From Thoreauomyces humboldtii (taxonomy: Eukaryota; Chytridiomycota; Chytridiomycetes; Spizellomycetales; Powellomycetaceae), in the NCBI GenBank assembly GCA_027596035.1, contig JADGJA010000135.1, forward strand, positions 1 to 37,942: a stretch of DNA of 37,942 bases. The letters run 5' to 3'. Shown in pieces: positions 21,193-32,600 of this stretch (positions are counted from its first letter, which is position 1; the number at the start of each line of letters is the position of its first letter). The translations under genes were made by a program, and so were the position numbers. The notes under the pieces were generated by a model that searched no databases, was not told the origin of the DNA, and worked only from the letters and a program-made list of their open reading frames with translations.

Positions 21193-23030
21193 AATTGAAC
21201 GAGAGAACGATATACTTGCCGCTACAAGTTCTCTGCTCATGCTTTGCATTACTGTCAATTTTGTTCCAGGTTCGAGACTCGGACGCCAATGGCCGAATCA
21301 TGGATGGATTACTTTTACAAGCCCTGCCAAGAGATCTTTGAGAACGTACAGTACACAAATCATGCCGCGAGCAACTGCGCTTCGCTTACGGAAGCACGGA
21401 GCATCGCCCCCGACTTCCACGTGGAGATGCCGCTCCCGCTGTTCCATCCGGCTCAGGGGTCCTCCCCTGGACTGTTGGAAAACCAGCAGAAAAAAGTAGT
21501 AGCATGTACAACGTACAGTACAGTTGCGGGACACAAGTCCGGAACCCAGTCGATTAGCGCTACCACCGGCGGGTTGCTCTTTGGAAAGGGTTCTTCACTT
21601 CTGTCCGCCCAGTACCGTCTGGGTGCCGAAATCATGGTCGGGCTGTCGGACGGTCAGGTCAGAAAATCATTGCCGATCGCTCCCATGTGGCATGTGGGAT
21701 GGCTCAGGGTCGTACGGGTGGTGGTGGCTCACATTACACCAACCTCGGCAGTCGGCATTCCAGACCTCGGCTGCGGCAGGCCTTGGACAAGGTCGAGAGG
21801 ACCCAAGTCCCCGGGCCCGGGACGACGGAGAAGATGACGGTAAGCCCTTCTGGACCGAAGGGACCGCTCTCATCCGGGACGTGGTGATCATGCCTTTCCC
21901 ATGGCGACGACTCGTGCGCAGCAACGGGAGAGACGAGCGAGCGCACGCGCGCGTTAGCACAGAAAGGGGGCTACGTGCACAACACGACTTTCCGTACACA
22001 CACATGCAGACTGCACCAGGGACCGGAACCATCCGACCCACCATCATCGTGCCATCCCCCCCTGGCCTGCGCGCGCGCCCTTTTCAAGGCTCTCATCAGG
22101 GGACGGTTCCGACCTTCCTTGCGCTTTCTTGAATGCCGATTGTTCTCCAGGAGACAATCCTTGCGCTGCTGCCGCCCTTTTCACACAATCCCCCATTCGG
22201 CTTTCCCTCCACTTCCTCTCGCAAACAAGGGCACCACTCTCCCTTCCCTCCATCTCTTCTGGCGTCTTCGCCCCCCTTCGTCGCACTCGGCACACCTACC
22301 AATACCGTCATATTTCCTAAAGTAAAAAAATTACAACCCTTTATTTTTCCTACCAAGGCTTCCTCTCGGTAACTTTTCCCAACGCCCGCCCCGGACGGGT
22401 CGCATACCCGGTGCAGGCCTCGCATCGTCCGTCTGCCGCCAAACGACCGTCGACCCGCGCAGACGGACGGTGCCCGCCGACAGACGCCAGGGCAAAGACC
22501 CGCGGTGCGTTCAAGGAACTTCGCAACCCCTACCGTATGCATCGCTTGTCGTTCTCCACCGGCGATGGATGTTCATGCTCTCTGCATATGTCTTGTCTGT
22601 GTGGCGAGCTGATCGCCTTTTACTAACGACGCTCTTCTTCTCTTCTTGCGAAAAATTAGGGTCAAATAGCACCAACCTCGCGTACACAAACGCACGCTAG
22701 TGACGCTACCCTCACCTTGACGACGGAACGCTTCAGCCGTCGTTAAGGGGCCCCCTCGTTTGCTACTTTGGGCATAACACCTCATCTCTGTTCATCCCAA
22801 GCACTTTGCGTGAGACCGAGCGCCCGCATTACCGTGCGGCCCTCCGTTTCGTCTTCGTTTTTCGCCCCCACCGTCAGCCCGCTCTCCATTCTGCGGCTTA
22901 CCAACACCCAAACTTCTGCCCAACGCCCACGATTTCCCGCCATTTTCCCGTTGCGCGGCCCCAGCCTCACTTACCGCATCCGTCATAGATTCCTTGAAGC
23001 CGCGGCACGGCCTCTGTTTCGGACTTGTGC
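21193..23030. other. Long intergenic/5' region of the Q-rich protein gene
   Basis: About 1.8 kb. It contains several open frames of 60-200 codons in different frames (for example 21244-21837 and 22768-23030) but none shows a recognisable domain or splice pattern. GC-rich pieces at 21770-22100 and pyrimidine-rich pieces at 22180-22330 suggest promoter/5' UTR. I cannot exclude a lineage-specific gene in 21240-21900. Confidence 0.4.
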
Positions 23031-26000
23031 ATGGAGAGAAACGAGGCGGAGGGCCGTCAACACACCTCCGGCGAGACTGCTGCAGGTGCAAGCGGCAGCC
23101 TTCTCGGCGACTGGCAGCCACGGCCTTCCAATGCGGACGAGGGCGAGCAGTATACCTCTCGGGCACGGTGGGGCAACGCATCCGCCCATGGCTCGGGCGC
23201 GATGCCTACGAGCGCGCTTGTTTCGTCCGAAACTGCCTTCCCTAATGTTCGTAGTCATTCATCTCCTTACTTGGACATTCTTCTTCGTCAGCCCCATCCC
23301 ACGTCGGCGGAGCTTCCCCATGCTTCAGCCAACGCTGATGCTGTGCAGGGCGGGCACATTTCTCCGGATCAAAAGGTCCCGCTATCGTTCGATTCGTCTC
23401 CGTACCGTCTATATGACCGTGCTAACCAGCAGAGGCAGATGTCGAGCAAGATTTCCGCATATCCTCGGCATCTCCATCCGTCAGTTCCTCCGGCCGCACA
23501 ACCTCAACACCAGCATCCCGCCTGGGACACATGGCCGGGAAATGGTCCATCGCCCGTTAGTTTTTCGAACATGCCCTTACGCCCTTCATTTCCAGAGGGG
23601 CGGCCCAGTCAACTCATTGCGCGACCGTCGCAGCAGTCGTCGCCGTCTTTGGCGGATGCAAACCGAGATTACCCCATGCACACACCTTCACGGCCGCCCG
23701 AGCCTTTGATCTCCGATCCTCGAGGACGGTTGCCCACTATCGACACCCGAGGAGCTTCATCAAGTGGTGGCGATGACTACGAATCACAAGTGAGTCAACA
23801 GCAATCGCCTTCGCAGCCGAAGTCGAAATCACATGCCGAATTGGGCTCTCCTCCGTCGCGAGATACGCAGCAAGGAACTCTGCTTCTGTCGAATCAACAG
23901 CAGCAGCATTGGCGGGGTTCTGCGCATCAACCCTCCCCATACCCTTACGCTCAACAACTGCAGCAGCAGTCTCACCTACATTCACCTTCGCCGACTTCTG
24001 GGGCGCAACGCTCTCAGCAGGGCTTGCATCAGCAACAGCGTTCTCAGTTTCCAGGTGCTATCTTTTCCCAGCGCTTGCAATCGGCGTCGCCTACACAACC
24101 GTTACGGTACCCGCAGCAGCCGCCATACCGAGAGTCGTATACGCATGGTCCCCACCGTGATCAGCAACCTCTCAGTGATCCTTTACGACAAGACCAAGAA
24201 TACCAGCATCAGCAAAATCAGCAATATTTTGGACAACACCAGCGCCAGCAGCAGTTCCAGCATCATCCGCAGCATCACCAGCCGTACCCTCCGCCACATC
24301 GCCTTGGTCCATCAGGGTACCCTCCAGCATATCCTCAAGATCTGATCTCGTCGCCGTCCACAGTTCAGCAGCGCCGTGATTCGCGCGAGGATGACATGCA
24401 ATCGCGATACCGACAAGAGCAGGCGTACTCTTCCCCGCAAGATTCCTACCGCCTATCCTATGGTCCCTACGACCAATCTTTGCACGCAGACGGCGCCAGC
24501 GGGACGGCTCGATATCAGATGCCACCAAAACCTCGCCATGTCCGGGCAGGATCTTATAGTGAGTGTCAACAATCCTGCAATACCGATTGTTTGCTGCAGC
24601 GTTATTGACACTCCATTTTGAAGATGCCGTCGCCCCTTCAGCACATTCTCCGCATGCTGACATCTATCCACGGCCGCCTTCGGTAGTGCCGTCGGAACCA
24701 ACGCATCGTACGTCCCCAGCACATGTCGGTTTTGGCAGCTGGGGCAGCGATCCCGCACAGCTTCCACCTCGACCCATGTCCCCCGGCTCGACTGACTTGC
24801 AGGTGGGCGCGGCTAGCCAGTCATCCCGAATAGTTACGCGACGTAAGAAGACGAGTTTGGAAGAGGAAGGCTACTGCTGTAGGTGCAAGGTCCACATCGG
24901 GACGCTCGTCCTTCACGGAGCTCCCCTCCAGCTCATGGCTCCTCACGTCGTGGAGCTCCGCTGCATGAAATGCGAGTTCGGATACAGTGTAGCCTATGAA
25001 ACGGCTGCCGCTCCGCCTACTCGACGTCGGAGGAAGCGTGTTCAGACATACGGACCTGGCGCCGAGCTCGACTGCGACGTTTGCATGAGGAGAGTGGGTT
25101 CCGGAGGCGTCCGAGCGCCGTTCGAAGGAGAGGATATGTCCGACGATCCGAGCGTTCCAAGACCCAAGAAGCCCAAGGGTCGATCCAGCAGTAACGGCGG
25201 AGCGCAAGACTGGGTGGAACCCAGCTTCGATGTCGAGGTCATTTGCACTTCATGTAAAGCGAAGTACGCCCTGTGCACCGAATGTGGCGGCGGAGGTAAG
25301 CGGCCTTTAGGCGATGTCTCGCTGTCGAACTGAAGCTGACCTCAACACCAGGCACCTTCAGGACAGGGAAGTGGAGACCAATCGAGCTCTTCCCACTGGG
25401 CAGAAAGACCTGCAGCCTCTCGCATCTTCGAGTGGGTCCAGGGGCCCCGATTGATATCCGATGCTGGGAGTATCCGAAGGAGCTTGAGCTTGAGCCACCC
25501 CCAGAGAGTCTAGCGCTCAATGCGCTACCGCATCCACCGACTCATGAAGATCTTCAACGTATTCTTTTCGCAGAGCTTCAGGAAGTGTATGAAGATGGTT
25601 TCATGACCAACCTTGCGCTACCGACCGTTATGGAAGGTCTACCCGTCGTCAGCTCCTGGGAAAACATCACTGCTCGATTTCGCCGAGCTTGGGATGAGGC
25701 CCAGTCCGGCTTGACAACCCAAGTTGATGGCGTCAGGGTCTTTCTAGCGGTGGCATGGATGAGTACTGCGGCCTCGGGACGGCATCGCGGAGGCAAGAAA
25801 GGAAAGGCCTCGCATCATGGAATCGGTGGTGGAAGAGGTTCCTCGGTTGGACTTCCGCCGAACACCAGTCTAGCAGGAGGCCAACCTGCTCCATCCCCAA
25901 TTCCAGATCCTTCCGAGATACCCGACCCTGCCCGAATGATGGTATCGTTCATCACTGCGAAGTGGAACGTCCGTGAGTCATCCGTCCTCCTCATGCCCGC

Positions 26001-26694
26001 AGCTGACCGTGGTACCGACCCGACCCCAAACGGCATCACAGCCGAACTCCTTCGTCGCGTTCTCACCCGCGTTCAAGCCGACGCGAGCCTCGACGACGGC
26101 GTCACACCTGTCCTGCCACCCGTCAAGCACGTGTGGTGCTATATGCGGAACCCGGCCGTTACGACGTCCCTGTACCCCAACCACAACGAGGCCATCGTGC
26201 GGGCGGCCGGCAACGCCAGCAGCGCTCTGTCCACCGGTGGTTCGGGTGGATCCAGTGGCACCTGGCGAGCTGCTGGCATCCTCGGTCGACTGGGCATGGT
26301 GCCCGTGTCCCAGTACATCCGCACCAACCCGAACCTGGATCCTGGCCTCTTCGAGGACTCTTTCCCGACAGAGATCCGTCCGTACTTTGCCCCGTACGTC
26401 ACGAGCGTGGAGGACGTGACGAGACTCTTGCAGCCCAAGCCGGCGCCCGTCAGACGGAGCGTAGGAGGTAGAGGCAGCGGAGGAAGCGTCGGCGGAAGGA
26501 CCACGGGTGATGGAGGGCCTGGAGGGAGCGGAGAGGGTCGGCAGCAGGAGCAAGAGCAAGAGCAGGAGCAGGAGCAGGAGCAGGAACATGAGCAGGAGCA
26601 GGAACAGGAACCTGTCCCGGAACAGGTGCAAGACCAGGACCAGGAGAACCCAGCCGAAGGGCACGAGGACTTGGACATTGCCTCATCGCCATGA
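23031..26694 (+). CDS. Uncharacterised Q/P/S-rich protein with paired CxxC motifs
   Basis: Function unknown; I recognise no named family. Model: exons 23031-24558, 24624-25295, 25352-26694 (introns 65 and 56 nt), 1180 aa. Residues 1 to about 590 are low complexity, rich in Gln, Ser, Pro and His, like a transcription-factor activation or scaffold region. Around 591-730 come Cys pairs CCRC, CMKC, CDVC, CTSC and CTEC in two clusters, which could bind two or more zinc ions. A globular-looking part follows (about 734-1090: FRTGKWRPIELFPLGRKTCS, DGFMTNLALP, WENITARFRRAWDEAQ, HVWCYMRNPAVTTSLYPNHNEA, GMVPVSQYIR). The tail has an (EQ)n repeat encoded by CAGGAG units, about 26542-26640. Cys spacing is even and boundaries agree in phase, so the gene is very likely real; nuclear location is inference. 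Confidence 0.8.
26542..26645 (+). repeat. CAGGAG-type hexanucleotide repeat in coding sequence
   Basis: A run of CAGGAG/CAAGAG/CAGGAA units encodes alternating Gln-Glu with an occasional His (EHEQ). It lies within the last exon of the Q-rich gene and keeps the frame. Confidence 0.85.
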
Positions 26695-27003
26695 GAAACT
26701 CGATCACGTCCTGGTTCAGGAAGACTTCCCTCTGTATCATATCGCTGGACAGCTGGCATCGCTATTCTCTCTTTCCTCTCGTCTCTGTTTCCCCATCAGG
26801 ATCTTGCTAGACCCTTCCACACGCTTGTATTTTCTCTTCTACATCCATGTATCTGTCCGTGTGTTGGGTTTCCTTGAAGCTGGAGATAGAGATTCGAAAT
26901 GACAAGGTCTTTCCTCTGGTTCCCATGGACACGTCTCGTTCTACTATCATTTTTTTGTTTATTTCTTCTTCGTAACGTCCTCGTCTTCCTCCCCCTCCTT
27001 CCT
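26695..27003. other. Intergenic between convergent genes
   Basis: 309 bp holding two 3' ends, pyrimidine-rich in the right part (26950-27003). Nothing else seen. Confidence 0.4.
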
Positions 27004-27485
27004 CTACAGCTTGGACGAGGAAGATGAGTCGGAGGGAGCGACGTCCCCTACGTAGAACTTTGGCCCGAACTTTGCCAGGATGGCGTCCGAGTGGAACTGG
27101 TTGAACTGCTTCGTGGCGTCCTTCCCAGCAGCCTGTCGTGTGTGAGACAGCGGCGTGAGAACTCAATACCAAGGATGGGCGACGGTTTCTTTGGGGGAAA
27201 AAAAAGCGAGTGCGGGGCAAGGCAGGGAACAGTACGAACCTTCAGAAGGATCTTCTTTCCGCCTGGATGCTCGTCGACGAAGGATGCAACGTCGTAGACC
27301 TGTGGGTGTTGGTGGGCAGGACGTTGCCTTGATCAGTGCACGAGCAGGAGTGGAGGAAAGGTGGAGAACGTGAACCGCGGTGGGTTTCCCCAAACTGTTC
27401 GCTTTACCTTTCCCCTGATCATGAGCAACGGATGTTCTGATGAGGACGCCGAGGACACATCGTCGGGAGTGAAGGATTTCGTCAT
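27004..27485 (-). CDS. Small soluble cytochrome b5-domain protein
   Basis: Heme-binding electron carrier domain; it probably donates electrons to a desaturase, hydroxylase or reductase partner. Model: exons 27485-27408, 27299-27240, 27132-27004 (introns 108 and 107 nt), 88 aa. The heme ligands are His37 in EHPGGKK and His60 in FNQFHSDA, 23 residues apart, normal for the fold. The order LMIRGK, VYDVASFVDEHPGG, AAGKDAT and FYVGDV matches cytochrome b5. There is no C-terminal membrane anchor, unlike typical microsomal b5, so it is probably soluble. An in-frame upstream ATG at 27560 would add 25 residues without signal character; 27485 is preferred. It is divergent from the small hydrophilic protein gene, 459 bp apart. 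Confidence 0.9.
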
Positions 27486-27944
27486 TGTGAAGCTATCTTG
27501 TCGTTTGTAAATGTGTTGGGAATGGGGAACGGGAACTGGTCCTCGACTTTCGTTTGGCACGTGCGTTCGGCGCGTACAGCAGCCCTACTTTCGCGCCGCA
27601 TGGGCTAAAGGACCAGCCACCTGACGCGTCGCGTCCCACACGCCTTCTCCGGGCGGAGACAAAGCAAAGTGACGTCAAGAAATCTCGATGAGACCTCATC
27701 ATTCCCAACGCTGGGTCATGTGCACGAAGGAAGGTTCGCGTCGCATCGTACCCGCGCGCGTCATGGAACATTGATACCAGTATATGCCAGGTGCAATACG
27801 CACTATGACATACTTTCTACTCCAGCCAGAGAGTACCCCTGTATAAAAGCCTGAGAAAGCCTCGCATCTTCCCTCTCTGCATCGAACCGAACCACACCTC
27901 CTCGAATCCCACCACACACCTCACACACACACACACAAACAACA
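27486..27944. promoter_or_regulatory. Divergent promoter between cytochrome b5 and the small hydrophilic protein
   Basis: Contains a clear TATAAAAG at 27842-27849, about 100 bp before the ATG at 27945, and a (CA)n tract at about 27919-27936 in the 5' UTR of that gene. The cytochrome b5 gene has no obvious TATA box here. Confidence 0.6.
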
Positions 27945-28270
27945 ATGGACGCCATCAAGAACGCTGCCTCTGGACTCCTCAACAAGGGTGCCCAGCCCTC
28001 CTCCACCAACGCCAACGCTGGAGCCGCTCAGCCCGGCCAGCAAGCCGGCGGAAACTCCTTGATCGACAAGGTATGAAAAGAGAGATTCAGCAGGCGAAAG
28101 TCACAAGCCTACATGTGCTGACTTGCTTATGTCCTTTCCAGGGAGTCGACTATGCGCAATCGTCCGGCAAGATCCCCAACACCGGCACGTCTGAGGGCAA
28201 CATGATCGACAAAGGTCAGGTCGCTTTCGACCAGTACGAGGCCAAGCAGGGACGCAACGGTGGTCTGTAA
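27945..28270 (+). CDS. Small hydrophilic LEA-like protein
   Basis: 84 aa, very polar, without Cys, Trp or membrane segment. Model: exons 27945-28070 and 28142-28270 (intron 71 nt). It begins MDAIKNAASGLLNKG and is rich in Gly, Ala, Asn and Gln. A short repeat is visible: SLIDKGVDYAQSSGK and NMIDKGQVAFDQYEAKQG. Such small disordered proteins in fungi often respond to stress or stationary growth; that is inference. The strong TATA box upstream suits high, inducible expression. AATAAA at 28368-28373, about 100 nt past the stop, is a likely polyadenylation signal. I cannot assign a family. Confidence 0.7.
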
Positions 28271-29680
28271 AGCAACTGCCTATCGTCCCTTCTTTCGTCC
28301 TCCTTTTTTGCACGTTCTGTACCATATACCTGCCTTCCCATCCTTCGTCATCCTCGAAGGAGTTGCAAATAAAAACTTAGTCTTGCACCAAAGCTATCCT
28401 GCCACAACGCTTTGTCGACTGTCTCTTTGCATGATGCCGGAGTTGCCCGCACAGCAAATGTCTCGAGCTCCCGCTCCGCGAGTCCCTTATTCCGTCAGTC
28501 ATGAAATCGCGCGCTTCGATCAGTTGCAGCGAGCAAGCCACGTTCTCTGACTGTTTCCAATCTTTCCCACCCTCATCCCCATTCACTTGCATCCACCTCT
28601 CCGCATGCAGCTGTCTTCTTCGTTCGTCCTCTGTCTGCTCGAGCCAGGCTCGAGCAACGTTTTTGGCATGGCGTATACGGGATAATTATCAGGCTGCGAT
28701 ATTGTCTGTTGGAGCCAGAAGGGGGAGACAGCAATGAGCAAGTTGCCAGGCAGTAGCATGATAAGCGGTTTATTCTGCTCATCCTCCTGCTCATGGTAGG
28801 AGGGCAGCCCTGGGGTTGGGGTCCCGGGCCCCCCATACACCGAAGATGATGCTTTCTAGGGCTGTTGCTCTGCAGCTCCGGACACGACCGAAACGCCTCC
28901 GGACATACGGGATTTATTGCGTCCTGTCCCATAGTGAAAAGCAGAATAAAGCTGGGAATAAAGGCCAGAATAAAAGAGGGCTAGTTTCCCCCACCCTTGG
29001 GCCCGTGGGAGGATGTCTTTGTTCGCTACGAGGGAGTCTGGGCAACAAATCCCCGAGGAACGAGGCAGCAAGGAGATATCACACGGTCATGGCTCAGCGC
29101 GGGCCACGAACTTTCAGTAGGTCGCTGCTCGAACATTCAAGGTGTGCCTCCTTAGCCACTCACATAAATTGACCCGGGGCCCTTGGATCTCCATGTCTCC
29201 GACCAACGATCCTTGACACTTTATTTCTTTTAAACCCAAAGCTATTCGCCTGCCATCTAGCCTTTCTCATGTCAGGGACGCTACAAAACAAGCGAGGGCA
29301 CAACCATGTTAGGGCCCGCCCTGGGCGAACGTGTTCACAATCAACAGACGCTTCTCCATCCTTCTGTCGAGTAAGCGAGCTCTTCGCTTTTTTGATGCTA
29401 CGGTCGCCCCAATTGATATGGGAAGATATCCAGAGAGGCGCATGAATGGGGGCCGAGCAGCATGACCCTTGCCACGATAATTAGAAGCCACATCTCGCCT
29501 TCTCTCCGACGAGCAGAGCTAGAAAGCTGCTTTATTTAAATATCTGCCCAGCTTGTGCGATCCCCCGGGTCCTTTCCACTTTCTATGCCTGCTCGTTTTC
29601 TTTGCCCAGGGTGACGCCGTCGACTCAGCATACCCTCAAAGAACATCCCAAGTAGCACTGCATAAGTCTCGATTCCACAA
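28271..29680. other. Long intergenic region upstream of the REJ/GPS-like gene
   Basis: About 1.4 kb with no supported gene. It has a G/C-rich piece (28800-28840), a stretch with repeated AGAATAAAG-like words (28944-28975), and TATTTAAATA at 29533-29542, which is about 140 bp before the next ATG and could act as its TATA element. Confidence 0.45.
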
Positions 29681-32600
29681 ATGAGGCTAAAAGACGTCGT
29701 CGGCGTCTTGGTCGGCGCTCTGGCCGCAGCCCACGGGGTTACAGGGCAGACCGATTCGACTTCAGCTGCTCCCACCACTGCCGATTCTGGACAGTTCAGT
29801 TCCATCGGCACCGTTTCAAGTACGCCTGCAGTTACCAACGAGTTGCAGTCGGAATCGGTGACAATCTCAGCTTCGGTCTTAGCTGTCATCTCGTCTGCGA
29901 CGCCCAGTGGACAGGGGGCATCGACCCCAGCCCCAACTCCCACTTTGTCATCTGCATCCAGCGATGATTTGCAGCCAACCACGTCGATGACGGATTCGGC
30001 CATGAACAGCCTCCAGACGTCGACGACGACCTTCTCGTCATTGGCTTCGGCCGTTCTTTCGGCTGCTTCCGCAAGTGCCTCGGTGTCTAGCAGTGACCTG
30101 CAGTCATCGACGATGACCTTCTCGTCGTTGGCCTCGGCTGTTCTTTCGGCTGCTTCCGCAAGTGCACAGACCAGCTTCACCCAACTCGGCGCTTCGGCAT
30201 CTCCAACAGTGACTTCGACTCCCAGCGCTGTATCCGGCAATGGGTTGCAGTCGACTATGCCGACGACCACCTCGTCCTTCACCTCGGTTTTTACCAATGG
30301 CATGCGGTCGTCGACGTCCATGACATTTTCGTCACTGGCTTCGGCAGTTCTTTCGGCGGCTTCAGCAAGTGCTCAGGCTAGCTTCAGCGGTACAGGTGCT
30401 TCAGCCTCGGGATCAACTTCGATGGCCTACACAATGACCCCGACTCCGACGTTCTCTACTGCCGGATCGCGGACGATCTCGACGACTAATCGACAGAGTA
30501 CGTCCGCTTCGGCTACCAGTCGAACAACCTCGACCGAATCTCGTCCGACCGCCACTACCACGGCCAGCAGCATACAGCCCGGTGCATATTTTCCACGTAA
30601 GTTTGGGTGGCGGGTTATCTTATCTGGGTACCCGAAACTCATATGTTCCGAATACCACCTGCCCTCCTCCAGTGTACCCTTACTACAAAGTAATCTCCAA
30701 TGGTCAGGAATATAACGTCACATGGACCGATGGCTTGACGGCTGTCAGCTCGGCGACCATCAAAAAGGTAACACGCGGTCATTCTCTTGTCGCACCGGAT
30801 ACTCTTAGCTCATGCCTCTGCCATGATAGCCTTATCCGGTTCCAATCCTCACATCCGAAGGCCAAGTCCAGGCGATGCCTTATAATGATGGTAAGAACGC
30901 GGCGACAAGTGTTTGTGATGAGGCTGAGCTAATACTTGCTTTGTTCTTTTAGACAAATACCCATGTACCTATAACGGCTTCTCGGGAACGTGTTCTACTG
31001 GCGGTCGAATGAACGGCGACAGCGGCTCGTCTGCTTGCTATCAGAGAGACGATTTACAAGGCAATAACACTGGTATGCCTGGCGGTAACCAACCTGGCAA
31101 CAATCAGAACGACAATTCAGGCCTTTCCTTGAGCGCAACGCAAAGCGCATGTACACTCGATCTCCCTGGATTTATCAGCGGCACTCTGACCAGGAATGTG
31201 ACGCAAGTGAGAACGAACTGTTCCACCTACAAGACGCTAGGGCTCACCGGTGGTCCCGTCGTCACAACCCATGTTGATGCATACCCCTGCACCAAAAGTA
31301 TTGCGATGTTCAACTCAACCGGAAGCTTCACCAGTATGGTTCTTCAGAACATATCATGTTCCGCTGATTTCTCCACCGAAAGTCCTGGGATCATGAGCAC
31401 GTGGCATTACAAGGTGAGTTTCGGAGCCCGTCGACCATTGTCGAGGACTGCAGCTCTGTCGAAAAGGGGTTGACCTTTGCTGCAGTGCGCCGGAATCGGG
31501 AACAATACTTTGCTGCAAGACTGCTCTTACACCGAACCAGAGGAAACGCTATTTGGGCTGGACGTTTGGAACGTTACGCAGGTCCCATGTCAGAGAAACG
31601 TCACTCTACAGGGTCCCGGAATCTCGTCCATCAACGTGGCTGTCTCTACCTCCTGCGTTACCTATGAGTACACGGGTCCTGGTGATCCGTACAAGGTGCG
31701 TTTATCATCCCAAGCCTCCCTCTACCTATCGCATCGACTGACTTTGCTCTCTTCCTTGTTAGAAAACATACTTCGATGGTCCTTGCTACGGAAATTCTCA
31801 GGGGGTCGTTGTGGGGTCGACTTGTCACTGGGAAACGTGGACAACTGGAGAGGAGAACTTGCCGATCGTTCAGCGGCAAGCTTGCGAGAGACCGCTTCTG
31901 ACTTACATCGATGGAAAGTTTAATGGCACGGTGATCTCAAACACTACCTGTACTACTCAGACCTACCCGGATGCAACCGTTGCAAGGTAAGCTGTCGAGC
32001 CTGTCAAGGTACGAACTCCCCACACTGATGCATGTCGGGCTGCACAGTGAGGACTATGCGTGCCTGCAATGGAGCGATAGCTTCGGATTCTCGCAGTTCC
32101 CATGCAACACATGGACTCGGCTTTATCCTGGGCTAGTGTCTTCGTGGTCAATGCCGTGCGCGGTGAGTCAACGTTATAAGCCTTGTCGGGCAGGACAGCT
32201 ACTGATGCGCAAGTTCGAGCAGGTGCCCAGCAGTGGCTACTACGTAGGTAGCCGATTTGATCCGGGTTCTGGATCTATCAACACCACGTGTTCGGTCTAT
32301 GTTCAAGTGAGTCTCAGATTTTGGCCTACTTTTGTCACCGCCTCCTCACCTCGGGATCGTTCCCTTTAGTCGGCTGGCTCGTATAACGTTACTCGAAGCT
32401 TCTTCACCTACCCATGTCAAAGTCTCATACCATCCTCGAATGGCACTATTTCCAGCTACACAAACTACATGTGCGAGGGCGTTTGGTCTATCGGCCCAGT
32501 GGGATCAGCAACGGGCCCCGGTGGAATCTCTCCTGGGAGCAACATGGGCGGCGATTCCGGCTACAACGGTGTGTCACAGGGCAACAAGGGTACCTACGAC

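Noticed and set aside
21244..21837. 197-codon open frame as a gene
   Set aside because: No domain, no splice pattern and no composition signal; overlapping frames on both strands are equally open.
25976..26005. 30-nt GT-AG interval that could be an intron in the Q-rich gene
   Set aside because: Too short for this genome's introns (54 nt and longer) and it is open in frame, so it was kept as coding.
28573..28932. Minus-strand frame of 119 codons as a gene
   Set aside because: No recognisable domain and several overlapping frames of the same length; probably chance.
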